41,842 bases of DNA from Planctomycetaceae bacterium (GCA_021732845.1 JAKFUF010000083.1:1-41842); one strand, 5' to 3'. Counted from the first letter of the stretch, positions 18,296-26,846 are shown. Made by a program: numbers and translations. Notes: a model not told the origin generated them from the sequence alone.

Positions 18296-20638
18296 ATGCA
18301 GTTCAGGCGATCGATTCTGACCGGAACAGTTCTGGCGATCCTGCTGGCAACGGCAGTTTCCAGCACCCGCGGTGGCGATGTGATCCTCAAAAACGGGATG
18401 ATCCTGCGGGGCAGGCCCGTGCTGATTCCCAAGCTGCTGTCGTCTCCGCAGTCGAATGCGGGGCCGGTCCCCAACTATCCCATTCTCCTTGTCGCCAATG
18501 ACCTGGCCCGATATTTCGTCCCGCGGCAGCAGGTGGAGTCGTGGAAGGAAGGGGTGGACATCGAGGAGCTGGAGACGTTCCGGTTCCAGACGATTCCGAT
18601 GTCCAAGACGGTGGCTCTGGGCAGGCTGGGCGCGGTTTTGGCGACCACGCCATTCGATCCGTTTGGCCATCGCAGCATCACGCTGCAAACTCCGATGGGT
18701 CCGCTGAACGTCTTTCAGGGGATCACCAAGCTCAATGCCAACTATGCGAAAATTGTCGGTTTGAATGTTGATTGGGAAACGGCGATGGCCACCAGCTCCA
18801 TCCCGCCGGACATCGTCGAAGCGATCCTGAAGAAGGCGATCAAGCCACACAATACCGATCAGCGGCTGGCGGTGGTGCGGTTCCTGGTGGAGTCCCAGCG
18901 GTTCAAATCCGCCTTTCGCGAACTGGAAGAGATCGAGCAGGAATTTCCCGAACTCAAAGCCAAATGCGAGGAGGTCCGCGCCAATTTGACGCAGGCGCAG
19001 GCCACGACGATTTTGGAGGAACTGAAGCTGCGGCAGCGCGCCGGCCAGTATCTGTTGGCGCAGAATTTCGCCCAACAGTTTCCCACAAAGGGTGTCAGCG
19101 GCGCAATCCTCCAGGATGTGCGGGAATTCATCTCTGCCTTTGAGGAGCAGAAGGAACAGGCGGAAATGGCCGTCGCCTCCATGGGCGATCTGCAGGCGCA
19201 GTTGAAGGATTCCAAGCTGGAGGCGGAGGTCGCGCCCATTCGGGCCGAGATCGCCGAGCGGATCCATCCCGCCAATCTCGACCGGCTGGAGGCGTACATC
19301 AAGTTGTCGGCGGATCCCAAGTTGGGTCCGGCGGACAAGCTGGGACTGGCCCTCTCTGGCTGGGCCGTCGGCAGCAGCAACGCCGTTCCCGACCTTCAGC
19401 AGGCCCTCAACCTGTGGAAGGCCCGCTTCTTGCTGCGGACCTACATGCGCACGAGCCACGACGACTCGCTGCTGCGTGATTCATTGCGGACCAAGCTCAA
19501 CGACGTTGAAGGTGTCGGCCCCAAATCGATCGCCCAGATGCTGCCGCTGCTGCCGCCGTTCGTGGAATCACCACTGACTCCAGGCACCATCGAACGGATT
19601 CAGGTCAGTTCACCCACGGAAAAGCCCGCCGTGGCTTACCAGGTGATGCTCCCCCTCGAATACCATCCCGACCGCGCGTATCCAGTCATTGTTGCCATGC
19701 ATGATCTGAACCACGGTCCGGAACAGATGATTCAATATTGGGGTGGCACGACCGAGACGCCCGGCCAGGCCCAACGGCACGGCTACATTGTCATCGCTCC
19801 TGAGTGGCTCGACCCCCGCGACCGCGCCTACAGCTTCAAGTCCGATGTGCACAAGATTGTGCTGGAATCCCTCTACAACGCACGCCGCCGCTTCAACATC
19901 GACTCGGACCGCATTTTTCTGGCTGGCCACGGCATTGGGGGCGACGCCGCGTACGATCTGGCTTTCACCCATCCCGACCTGTGGGCGGGCGTCATGCCAA
20001 TGAACGGGGTGGCCGAAAAAATCTGCAATTTCTGCTGGCAAAACGGCAGTGCGGTGCCGTTCTACATTCTGAATGGAGAGTTCGACCGCGGTTCCCTGCT
20101 CGATGAACCACGGAACGTTCCACTCATGATGACCGGCTTCACGGACTCCAGAGGGGTGAGCCATAAATTCAACATGATTTTTGCCGAATATCGGGGTGGC
20201 GGAGGGGGCGAAAGCTATTCGGCGGAAATCCACCGCCTGTTCGAGTGGATGTCGCATCTGAGCCGGGAGAGGTTTCCCAGGGACATCGAGATGCGGGTGC
20301 TTCGTCCGACGGACAACCAGTATTTCTGGTTTCAGTTCGAAGGGCTGCCAAAGACGGTCGTGGAGGCGGACTGGACGGCCGAACGGCCGAAAGGCACCGC
20401 CTTCCGCGTGGCTGCCCACATCAACGAGGGGAACAACGTCATCGTCGAATGCCGCAGCGCCTCCAACACTGTCCTGCTCGCGCCGGATTTCATCGACTTT
20501 CAAAAGCGGGTCGAAGTGCGAGTCAACGGCAAGACGAAGTTCAACGGCTTCCTGGAGCCCGACGTGAAAGTGATGCTGGACGACCTGCACCGCCGCGGCG
20601 ATCGCCAGCGGATTTACTGGAAGTCGTTGACGTATTGA
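18296..20638 (+). CDS. secreted esterase-like alpha/beta-hydrolase with missing nucleophile
   Basis: 780 residues from the ATG at 18296, which opens a Sec signal peptide (MQFRRSILTGTVLAILLATA). Residues about 30-440 are a helical, partly coiled region (for example LEEIEQEFPELKAKCEEVR). The C-terminal part is an alpha/beta-hydrolase of the PHB-depolymerase/esterase D type: YPVIVAMHDLNHGPEQM, GYIVIAPEWLD, RIFLAGHGIGGDAAYDLA, and HPDLWAGVMPMNG. In active relatives the nucleophile elbow reads GHSxGG; here codon 546 is GGC (Gly) instead of AGC (Ser). A later FYILNGEFDRGS could hold the acidic residue. The protein may be a binding pseudoenzyme. Its substrate is unknown. Confidence 0.85.
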   Translation: MQFRRSILTGTVLAILLATAVSSTRGGDVILKNGMILRGRPVLIPKLLSSPQSNAGPVPNYPILLVANDLARYFVPRQQVESWKEGVDIEELETFRFQTIPMSKTVALGRLGAVLATTPFDPFGHRSITLQTPMGPLNVFQGITKLNANYAKIVGLNVDWETAMATSSIPPDIVEAILKKAIKPHNTDQRLAVVRFLVESQRFKSAFRELEEIEQEFPELKAKCEEVRANLTQAQATTILEELKLRQRAGQYLLAQNFAQQFPTKGVSGAILQDVREFISAFEEQKEQAEMAVASMGDLQAQLKDSKLEAEVAPIRAEIAERIHPANLDRLEAYIKLSADPKLGPADKLGLALSGWAVGSSNAVPDLQQALNLWKARFLLRTYMRTSHDDSLLRDSLRTKLNDVEGVGPKSIAQMLPLLPPFVESPLTPGTIERIQVSSPTEKPAVAYQVMLPLEYHPDRAYPVIVAMHDLNHGPEQMIQYWGGTTETPGQAQRHGYIVIAPEWLDPRDRAYSFKSDVHKIVLESLYNARRRFNIDSDRIFLAGHGIGGDAAYDLAFTHPDLWAGVMPMNGVAEKICNFCWQNGSAVPFYILNGEFDRGSLLDEPRNVPLMMTGFTDSRGVSHKFNMIFAEYRGGGGGESYSAEIHRLFEWMSHLSRERFPRDIEMRVLRPTDNQYFWFQFEGLPKTVVEADWTAERPKGTAFRVAAHINEGNNVIVECRSASNTVLLAPDFIDFQKRVEVRVNGKTKFNGFLEPDVKVMLDDLHRRGDRQRIYWKSLTY

Positions 20639-20826
20639 GAGGGTATCTGTGGACTTCCAGTTCGCGGCATGCCGGGACAAGATCAAATCTCAAATCTCAA
20701 ATCTCACAGTCTGTACTGCGGCTTCGACCTGACTGCACGACTTGACGGCGGGTCGCGCCCCTTGACCTACGAAGAGAGCCGCGAGAAAAGCCTTTTTACA
20801 GGCAGACGACGCAACCGTACGACACG
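20639..20826. other. convergent gap with a short tandem repeat
   Basis: The end of the esterase-like gene meets the end of the ABC permease gene here. Three consecutive CAAATCT units lie at about 20684-20704. Similar AAATCTGAAATT words form the inverted repeat at 24100-24242. I see no obvious terminator. Confidence 0.4.
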
Positions 20827-21891
20827 TCACTTCCAGCGAAAGATCTTCAGCGCCACCCCGAAGCAGACGCTGCCCCAAAGGGTGAGAATCAGCAGTTGCG
20901 GCCAGACGGCGGTCAGTCCCTGGCCTTCCAGCATGACAGCCCGCAGGGCGTGGGTCAGGCAGGTGAGCGGCAGGGCCTGGATGATCGGCTGCATTTCGGC
21001 GGGAAAGCGTTCAGCGGAAAAGAACACGCCGGAGGCGATCCACATCGGCAGCATGACCAGGTTCATCAGCCCCGACACCGATTCAACCGTTTGGGCACGG
21101 CTGGCCACCAACAGGCCGATTCCCGAAAAGCTGGCTCCGCCGACCAGCATCACAAGGATCAGTGTCAAAGGGTTCCCTTGCGAGGCGACGCCAAAGGCGA
21201 AGTACCCAAACGCGACCAGAAACACCATGTCAAACACGGCGAAGAACAGCCGGGCGATCATCACGCTCAGCAGAAAATCGCTCTGCCGCATCGGCGTCGC
21301 CAAAAACCGCTTGAGCAGTTTGCGGACCCGCATGTCGACCAGCACGAAGCCCACGCCCCACATGCCGCCGCCCATCAGGTTCATGCCGATCATCCCCGGG
21401 AGGAGGAAGTCGATGTAACGCGTCCCCTTTTCCTCCAGGAAATGAGCGGGAAACTCAGGTTCCTGAGCCTTCCCGCCGGCACCGTGGCTCACCTCAGCCT
21501 TTGCCCGCAGCAGCACGTTTTCCACCGCTTGCTGTGCCAGCCGGCTCTCGGCCCGGCGGGGCTCGATCCACAGTTCCGGCGTCTCGTCGGCGCGGGCATG
21601 CAGGACGAGATCCGTCTTGCCCACCTGCAGCCGGCGCTTCCACTCGGACTCCGCGACAGTCTTCACGACGAAGCGCGTGTCGGAGCGAAATTGGGCCAGG
21701 ATCGATTCGCTGACCGGCCCCACCGTGTCGACGAGAATCTCGACCTTTTGTTCGCCGCGAAACGCCAGCCCCAGCGCCGTGATCATCATCAGCGGGAAGC
21801 CGTACGTCCAAAAGACTGCCGCCGGCTGTCGATAAAACAGCCGCAACCGGCAGAGCACAAGGTGCCACAACGGAGATTGAAACAGGTTCAT
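20827..21891 (-). CDS. ABC-2 type transporter permease
   Basis: 354 residues. The layout is that of ABC-2 exporters: one N-terminal helix (AAVFWTYGFPLMMITALGLA), a periplasmic loop of about 130 residues, then five C-terminal helices (FLLPGMIGMNLMGGGMWGVG; IARLFFAVFDMVFLVAFGYF; LILVMLVGGASFSGIGLLVA; GLMNLVMLPMWIASGVFFSA; LLILTLWGSVCFGVALKIFR). The phrase MWIASGVFFSAERFP matches the conserved ABC-2 loop. Its ATG overlaps the stop of the ATPase gene (shared ATGA at 21888-21891), so translation is coupled. The substrate, possibly a drug, lipid or polysaccharide, is unknown. Confidence 0.93.
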   Translation of the reverse strand: MNLFQSPLWHLVLCRLRLFYRQPAAVFWTYGFPLMMITALGLAFRGEQKVEILVDTVGPVSESILAQFRSDTRFVVKTVAESEWKRRLQVGKTDLVLHARADETPELWIEPRRAESRLAQQAVENVLLRAKAEVSHGAGGKAQEPEFPAHFLEEKGTRYIDFLLPGMIGMNLMGGGMWGVGFVLVDMRVRKLLKRFLATPMRQSDFLLSVMIARLFFAVFDMVFLVAFGYFAFGVASQGNPLTLILVMLVGGASFSGIGLLVASRAQTVESVSGLMNLVMLPMWIASGVFFSAERFPAEMQPIIQALPLTCLTHALRAVMLEGQGLTAVWPQLLILTLWGSVCFGVALKIFRWK

Positions 21892-22853
21892 GCAGCCTCT
21901 GCTCCGTCGCTCAAATGCCGCCCGGTCAAAGCGACGAACACGTCTTCCAGCGTGGTATGCCGCGTCGACAGGGCCGCCAGTTCCCGCTGCGTGTTCTGCA
22001 GGTGGTTCAAGAGCGCCGGCAGCGCCAGGTGTGGCTCAGCCACCGCCAGGCTGCCCGTGGCTTGAGTCACCCGCGCCGTCTGCACGCTGGGCAGGCGGAG
22101 CAATTCAGCCTCGTCGAGGTGTGTGTTCGAGGCATTCACCGAAAAATCGATAATGTGTTCGCCCCCTAGCCGTTGAATAAGTTCGACTGGCGTGCCCAGC
22201 GAGATCACCCGGCCCTGGTCGACGATCGCCACGCGGTCGCACAGCCGCTCGGCCTCGTCCATGTAGTGCGTGGTCAGCAGCACCGTTTTTCCCGCGGTGC
22301 CAAACCCGCGAATAATGTCCCAAAGCTGCCGCCGCGACTGCGGGTCCAACCCGGTGGTCGGCTCATCCAAAAACAGCAGTTGCGGGTCGCCGACCAGTGC
22401 GCAAGCCACGGCCAACCGCTGCTTCTGTCCCCCAGAAAGCTGCTCCACTTGAGATCGCGATTTTTCTTCGAGCGACACCTGCTGGATCGCCGCTTCGGGC
22501 GCGATGCCCTTGGCGTAGAAACTGCGAAACAGGGCCACCGTCTCCAGCACGGTCAGTTTGTCCGCCAACCGGGTTTCCTGCAGCGAAATTCCGATCCGCT
22601 CGCGAATTTCCGCCGCCTGCTCTTTCCACGAGTACCCAAGGATTTCCACCTCACCGGAGGTCGCCGAGAGCAGGCCTTCCAGGATCTCCATCGTCGTGGT
22701 TTTGCCAGCACCGTTCGGCCCCAGCAGGCCAAAGCATTCACCCGCCTCGACGTGCAGATCCAAGCCACGGACAGCCTCCACGGGAGGTCGGCCGGGATAC
22801 TGCTTGGTGAGCTGCTGGCAGCGGATGGCGGGCGAATTGGCAGGTGCGGGCAT
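21888..22853 (-). CDS. ABC-2 exporter ATP-binding protein
   Basis: 321 residues from the ATG at 22851-22853; a GTG five codons upstream (22868) is possible but less likely. The nucleotide-binding domain has Walker A GPNGAGKTTTME, Q-loop SLQETRL, signature VEQLSGGQKQRLAVA, Walker B LLFLDEPTTGLD and switch His LTTHYMDEAERL. This is the DrrA/CcmA-like exporter class. A C-terminal extension (about 215-321) is typical for that class. It is coupled by a 4-base overlap to the permease and may share a transcript with mnmA upstream (91-base gap). Confidence 0.95.
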   Translation of the reverse strand: MPAPANSPAIRCQQLTKQYPGRPPVEAVRGLDLHVEAGECFGLLGPNGAGKTTTMEILEGLLSATSGEVEILGYSWKEQAAEIRERIGISLQETRLADKLTVLETVALFRSFYAKGIAPEAAIQQVSLEEKSRSQVEQLSGGQKQRLAVACALVGDPQLLFLDEPTTGLDPQSRRQLWDIIRGFGTAGKTVLLTTHYMDEAERLCDRVAIVDQGRVISLGTPVELIQRLGGEHIIDFSVNASNTHLDEAELLRLPSVQTARVTQATGSLAVAEPHLALPALLNHLQNTQRELAALSTRHTTLEDVFVALTGRHLSDGAEAA

Positions 22854-22944
22854 CGGGGGATGATACACGAACCGATGAAGTCACCACAGCGGACGACGGA
22901 CGACAGGTGGAAATCTCGGCCGCGGCCAGTAGCACCTGGCCCAC

Positions 22945-24051
22945 CTACCGGATCCAGCCACCACCCAAAACACGGTCGCCTTCATACAGGACAACCGCCT
23001 GGCCGGGAGCCACGCCGAACTGCGGATCATCAAACGTCACGCGCAGGCGGTCGGTATCAGTCTGTTCCGCCACGCACGCGGCGGGCGTGTGCAGGTAGCG
23101 GATTTTGGCGGTGCAGCGGACTTTTTCTGGTGGCTCTGGCACGAGCCAGTTGAGGCGGTGGGCTTCCAACTCGTGACGTCCGAGTTCCGCATGCGTCCCC
23201 ACGACCACCCGCCGCGTTTCAGCCTCGACAGCCACGACATACCGTGGCTCACCGAAGGCGATTCCCAAGCCACGCCGCTGGCCGATGGTGAAGTGTTCGT
23301 AGCCGGTGTGCGTGCCCAGCACCCGCCCGGTGGTGTCCACAATTTCGCCGGTCGTTTCCTGCGGACCGCGATGGCGGCGGATAAAGCCGGCATAGTCCTG
23401 GTCCGGGACAAAGCAGATGTCCTGGCTGTCGGGCTTGTCGGCCACGCGCAGCCCAGCGCGACGGGCGATGTCGCGGATCTCATCCTTGTCATAGGCCCCG
23501 ACCGGGAAGATCACCTTGTCCAGCAGATCGCGCGGGAGCCCGAACAGCACGTACGACTGGTCCTTGCCCAGGTCGATGCCCCGCACCAGCGCTGGGCGGT
23601 CTTCGTTTTCGAGGGGAGTGAGCCGCGCGTAGTGGCCGCTGGCGATGAAGTCGGCGTCGACCTGGCGGGCGAAATCCCAGAGCTTGCCGAACTTGAGCCA
23701 GTTGTTGCACATCACACAGGGGTTGGGAGTCCGTCCCGACAGATATTCGTCCGCGAAATAATCCTTGATCCGCCCAAACGCCTCCTGAAAATTCAGGGCG
23801 TGAAAGGGGATATCGAGTTCGTCCGCCACGCGCCGGGCATCGGCGGCGTCGCGTGAGCTGCAGCACCCCTGCTTGCGCCCGTCTTCGCGGACAATCGGCA
23901 GCGAGCCCTGTGGCAGCGACGTGGCGCACACTTCTTCCGCAGCCCCGGAACGCATGAACAGGCCGATGACCTCGAACCCCTGCTCGCGCAGCAGCCAGGC
24001 CGAGGCCGAACTGTCGACCCCGCCACTCATTGCCAACACCACCCGTGACAT
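22945..24051 (-). CDS. mnmA: tRNA-specific 2-thiouridylase
   Basis: 368 residues. MnmA adds sulfur to C2 of the wobble uridine (U34) in tRNA-Lys, -Glu and -Gln. The PP-loop for ATP binding is SGGVDSS (residues 9-15). The two catalytic cysteines are visible in NPCVMCNNWLKFG (Cys112) and DSQDICFVPD (Cys213), together with SGHYAR and KDQSYVLFGL. The segment around residues 38-68 (AAEEVCATSLPQGS through QGCCSSRDA) adds four extra Cys and is longer than in E. coli. Relatives from other phyla vary at this point. The start at 24051 has GCGGAG upstream. It may head a transcript that includes the ABC-2 pair. Confidence 0.96.
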   Translation of the reverse strand: MSRVVLAMSGGVDSSASAWLLREQGFEVIGLFMRSGAAEEVCATSLPQGSLPIVREDGRKQGCCSSRDAADARRVADELDIPFHALNFQEAFGRIKDYFADEYLSGRTPNPCVMCNNWLKFGKLWDFARQVDADFIASGHYARLTPLENEDRPALVRGIDLGKDQSYVLFGLPRDLLDKVIFPVGAYDKDEIRDIARRAGLRVADKPDSQDICFVPDQDYAGFIRRHRGPQETTGEIVDTTGRVLGTHTGYEHFTIGQRRGLGIAFGEPRYVVAVEAETRRVVVGTHAELGRHELEAHRLNWLVPEPPEKVRCTAKIRYLHTPAACVAEQTDTDRLRVTFDDPQFGVAPGQAVVLYEGDRVLGGGWIR

Positions 24052-24099
24052 GCGCTCCGCCTGCTAATGCTTTGAAGAACTGGCTGGAGTGTGCGGGGA

Positions 24100-24242
24100 G
24101 AATTTCAAATTTCAGATTTCACAGTACGGGATCTTTTGCGACATCTACACATGTCACCCAGTCGCACTTTCAGCGCGACTCTGAAGGGCAGTCCGACGCT
24201 CTTTGAAAGACTGTGAAATTTGACATCTGAAATCTGAAATTC
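24100..24242. repeat. 143-base element bounded by AT-rich inverted repeats
   Basis: Left arm 24100-24124 (GAATTTCAAATTTCAGATTT then CACAG) is the reverse complement, with one 7-base indel and one or two mismatches, of the right arm 24211-24242 (CTGTGAAATTTGACATCTG then AAATCTGAAATTC). The interior is unrelated. The region lies just upstream of mnmA, so it could also influence that gene's promoter. No coding potential is present. Confidence 0.6.
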
Positions 24243-24423
24243 GTTGCCGCACACGCCTCCACAAAATTGTATCGCCCCTCGACTGTCCGGGGCCACTTAG
24301 GATCGCAGCCACAAGCACTGTGACAAGTGTCTCCCTATCCAGCAGCGAATGCCATCAGGGACTACGAATGAATTTGTTGGTGCAGTCGGCAGGCCTGGCA
24401 AAACAGTGCGGAAGTCGTACGGT
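24243..24423. other. gene-free stretch between two repeat elements
   Basis: I see no gene, promoter or hairpin of note in these 181 bases. Confidence 0.35.
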
Positions 24424-25258
24424 GGCACAAGCCCTCCGGTGAGCCTCAAAGTCGCCGAGTCACTTCGGCTGGGTTCGAGTCACGGAGTGACTCGGCAACG
24501 TTGCGGTGCCCGAGTGAGGACGACGTGAGGCTCGCGAGTTGCCCGCGGCTCTGGAGGACCAGAGCCCTCCCGCCACGCCGATTGACAAATGGAAACAACC
24601 GGTTTGTCCCAGCGGCTCACCGGACGGCTTGCGCCGTGCCGCTACAAGTGGTCGTAATGTCGTCTTTTGCTCCGCGAAAGGTAACACAAAGTAGTCGAGT
24701 CACTCCGTGACTCGCATCGTGGCTTCCTCGACGGCTTGCAAGTCACAGACAGCGGCAGGGTACAAGCGGCACAAGCCCTCCGGTGAGTCTCAAAGTCGCC
24801 CAGCCACTCCGGCCGGGTTCGAGTCACGGAGTGACTCGGCAACTTTGCGGTGCCCGAGAGAGGACGACGTGTTCGGGAGAACAGAGCCCTCCCGCCACGC
24901 CGATCGACAAATGGAGACAACCGGTTTGTCCCAGCGCAACACCGGACGGCTTGCGCCGTGCCGCTACAAATGAATGGCGTAAAGTCGTCTTTTGCTCCGC
25001 AACAGAACGCGAACGTCTGGCGACAATGCCGACAGCGCGAATCTTGAGTCACCGTGCTGGGCCTCGCCGGACCACGCTCGCGTCCTTTCGCCGAGCGAAA
25101 GGCAACACAAAGTAGTCGAGTCACTCCGTGACTCGCATCGTGGCTTCCTCGACGGCTTGCCCTCCAAAGCGAGCGGCAGGGCGCAAGCAAACTGGGGAGT
25201 CTCAAAGTCGCCCAGTCACTCCGGATGGGTTCGAGTCACGGAGTGACTCGCCTACTTG
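24424..25258. repeat. cluster of tandem units carrying five identical palindromes
   Basis: The region holds two full units and one partial. Unit starts are marked by GCAC/GGCACAAGCCCTCCGGTGAG near 24426 and 24770, and a third unit begins at about 25197. Five perfect 8-bp-arm palindromes occur. CGAGTCACGGAGTGACTCG lies at 24476-24494, 24820-24838 and 25232-25250, and its reverse complement CGAGTCACTCCGTGACTCG at 24696-24714 and 25117-25135. Orientation alternates strictly. Shared flanks include CAAAGTCGCC before the forward form and CATCGTGGCTTCCTCGACGG after the reverse form. Each full unit also carries CCTCCCGCCACGCCGAT and ACCGGACGGCTTGCGCC. The first unit includes the GGCTCTGG-N4-CCAGAGCC hairpin (24547-24566) known from 4250. 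The stretch is non-coding. Confidence 0.85.
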
Positions 25259-25271
25259 ACCCGGCGTCGCG

Positions 25272-25298
25272 AAACGACATAGAAATTCTGTCGTTTTT
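25272..25298 (+). terminator. terminator-like hairpin upstream of the HTH gene
   Basis: AAACGACA (25272-25279) pairs with TGTCGTTT (25289-25296) across a 9-base loop and is followed by two further T. It would insulate the HTH gene from transcripts crossing the repeat cluster. Confidence 0.5.
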
Positions 25299-25302
25299 GT
25301 GT

Positions 25303-25341
25303 TTGACATTGACAGGACACTCGGATAATGTATTTGATACA
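25303..25341 (+). promoter_or_regulatory. promoter and small palindrome ahead of the HTH gene
   Basis: Two TTGACA hexamers lie back to back (25303-25308 and 25309-25314). The first is 17 bases from TAATGT (25326-25331), and GATAAT (25324-25329) is an alternative -10. A palindrome, TGTAT-TTG-ATACA (25329-25341), overlaps the -10/+1 area and could be an operator. The stretch is markedly AT-rich compared with its surroundings. Confidence 0.55.
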
Positions 25342-25370
25342 TGGGTACATTGTGTTTTTTTGGGTGAATT

Positions 25371-26603
25371 ATGGAAGTTTTTATTCAGGATCCGGTGGCT
25401 CCCCAAAGCCCTCCAGGCGTGGCTCCATCCGGCGAGGGGCGGGCGCGGAAGGAGCGGGCGGACTGCAAGGTGTCGGACGAGGGGTTGTACCACGCCATCG
25501 TGGCTCATCTCGGCGTGTTGTCCTACGTCGCGATCGCGGTGGGGATCAACCGCTCGGCACTCTATAAACGGATCGAGCGTGCCCCCGCACTGCAGGCCGC
25601 CCGCGACGGGGCGCGGCGGATGCTGTTGTCGCGGGCGACCTACCATTTGCGCAAGGCACTGCACGCGGGGATTGACTGGGCGGTCCACTACGTCATGTGC
25701 CGCGAGGACCAACTTTGGACGCCGTTCAACGAGCCACAGCCGCCGACGGAAGCGCAGGCCAACAGGGCTCCCCGCGAGCCGAAACTGGAAGAGGCGGAGG
25801 AGGTTGAGGAACAGCCGGAGCGGGCGGGCAAGTCGCTGCGGCGGCTGATCCGCGCGGTGGAGCGCGGGGAGCCATGGGCGGTGAAATACTGCCTGAACCA
25901 TCTGGACCCCCGCGGCCGCTACGCGAAGAAATCCTGCGGCCGAAAGGCGGAAGCCACGGTTGGACAGGTCGCGCCCCAACCGCCGGTCGTCATTGATGAA
26001 GTCGCCGCCGAGCTGGCGAAGGCGGTCTTTGATGCGGAACGCGGCCGTGGGACAGGCCAACGCCAAAAGCAAGTTGCGCCGCCTGTCTTGGCGTCGGACA
26101 ACCGACCGGCGGACGAGCCCACAACAGTCGTCGAGACCGCGCAAGAAAACACTTCGCCCGCGCAGGCGTTGATGTCAGAGGCGGCTTGCCAGGAAGGAGC
26201 GATGACCTCTTCGGCACACGCTCAACAGCCCCTGGTTTCCGCGCCCACCCTCGAGACAGAATCAGCGCCCACTGTTTCCGTGAACGGACAGAATCTGAAC
26301 CACGAGTTCGCGCCCACCGTGGATGTCGGGTTCACGCACAGCTCCACTTCTCGACTGCCGACCGCCGCGCCGCTCCGCACGGCGATCGCGCCCGAACCGT
26401 TCACGCCCACCCTCGACCCAGCGCCCACCTTGGACGCCGCACCACTTCCAAACAGCGCGCCCACCAAGCCCATCAAGTGTTCGCCATCGCCGAAGCGCAA
26501 GCAGCAAAAAGCCCAATCCCGCGATCGCACCCGAAAACGGCGCGTGCGACCTCTCTCAACGAAAAAGCGCAGCCACGTGCGCCGGTCACATTCGAAGCCG
26601 TAG
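25371..26603 (+). CDS. HTH protein with duplicated helical motif and low-complexity tail
   Basis: 410 residues. Residues 34-70 look like a helix-turn-helix (SDEGLYHAIVAHLGVLSYVA then VGINRSALYKRIER), with the KVSDEGLY...ALYKRI pattern of planctomycete proteins resembling phage terminase small subunits or homeodomain-like regulators. A motif then occurs twice: TYHLRKALHAGIDWAVHYV (90-108) and LRRLIRAVERGEPWAVKYCL (156-175). The second is followed by DPRGRYAKK. From about 190 the sequence is rich in Ala, Pro, Thr, with recurring (S/F)APT(L/V) units, and ends in a strongly basic tail (RTRKRRVRPLSTKKRSHVRR). The stop TAG (26601-26603) is formed by the end of a repeat element. DNA binding is likely; the role is unknown. 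Confidence 0.8.
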   Translation: MEVFIQDPVAPQSPPGVAPSGEGRARKERADCKVSDEGLYHAIVAHLGVLSYVAIAVGINRSALYKRIERAPALQAARDGARRMLLSRATYHLRKALHAGIDWAVHYVMCREDQLWTPFNEPQPPTEAQANRAPREPKLEEAEEVEEQPERAGKSLRRLIRAVERGEPWAVKYCLNHLDPRGRYAKKSCGRKAEATVGQVAPQPPVVIDEVAAELAKAVFDAERGRGTGQRQKQVAPPVLASDNRPADEPTTVVETAQENTSPAQALMSEAACQEGAMTSSAHAQQPLVSAPTLETESAPTVSVNGQNLNHEFAPTVDVGFTHSSTSRLPTAAPLRTAIAPEPFTPTLDPAPTLDAAPLPNSAPTKPIKCSPSPKRKQQKAQSRDRTRKRRVRPLSTKKRSHVRRSHSKP

Positions 26604-26729
26604 GATGGCCTTCCGAGGCCGTCCCGATGAACAGTTGATGCTCCCTACACCGTCGATTTGGCGAATCCCGACGTTTTTCGGCGAGTGGGCGTCAACCGCC
26701 CTCCGAACGGCCTAGGAAGGCCATTCTAC
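26600..26729. repeat. MITE-like element with GTAG...CTAC terminal inverted repeats, copy 1
   Basis: A 130-base element. The left end GTAGGATGGCCTTCCGAGG (from 26600) is nearly the reverse complement of the right end CCTAGGAAGGCCATTCTAC (to 26729), with two mismatches over 23 bases. The interior includes CCGATGAACAGTTGATGCTC and GGCGTCAACCGCCCTCC. Its first bases supply the stop codon of the HTH gene. It is related to the element at 41113-41306. I see no clear target-site duplication. Confidence 0.75.
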
Positions 26730-26736
26730 AAACACC

Positions 26737-26846
26737 GTAAGATGGCCTTCCGAGGCCGTCCCGATGCACGGTTGATCCTCCCTTCACCATCGGTTTGGCG
26801 AATCCCTACTCCATCCATTCATCCGACGTTTTTCGGCCCTCCGGTG
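26737..26846. repeat. second, truncated copy of the GTAG-type element
   Basis: Starts GTAAGATGGCCTTCCGAGG, seven bases after copy 1 ends, and follows the same interior (CCGATGCACGGTTGATCC, TTGGCGAATCCC, GACGTTTTTCGGC). The right terminal repeat is missing. The end at 26846 is approximate, where similarity to copy 1 is lost in CCCTCCGGTGAGCC. Confidence 0.65.

Noticed and set aside
18074-19459. A 461-codon open frame on the minus strand.
   Set aside because: It is antisense to the esterase-like gene and the end of the VOC fusion; composition is that of a shadow frame.
24424-25258. Possible CRISPR array or integron attC cluster, because of regularly recurring palindromes.
   Set aside because: Repeat spacing is irregular (about 115-300 bases), orientation alternates, and there are no cas genes, integrase or cassette ORFs.
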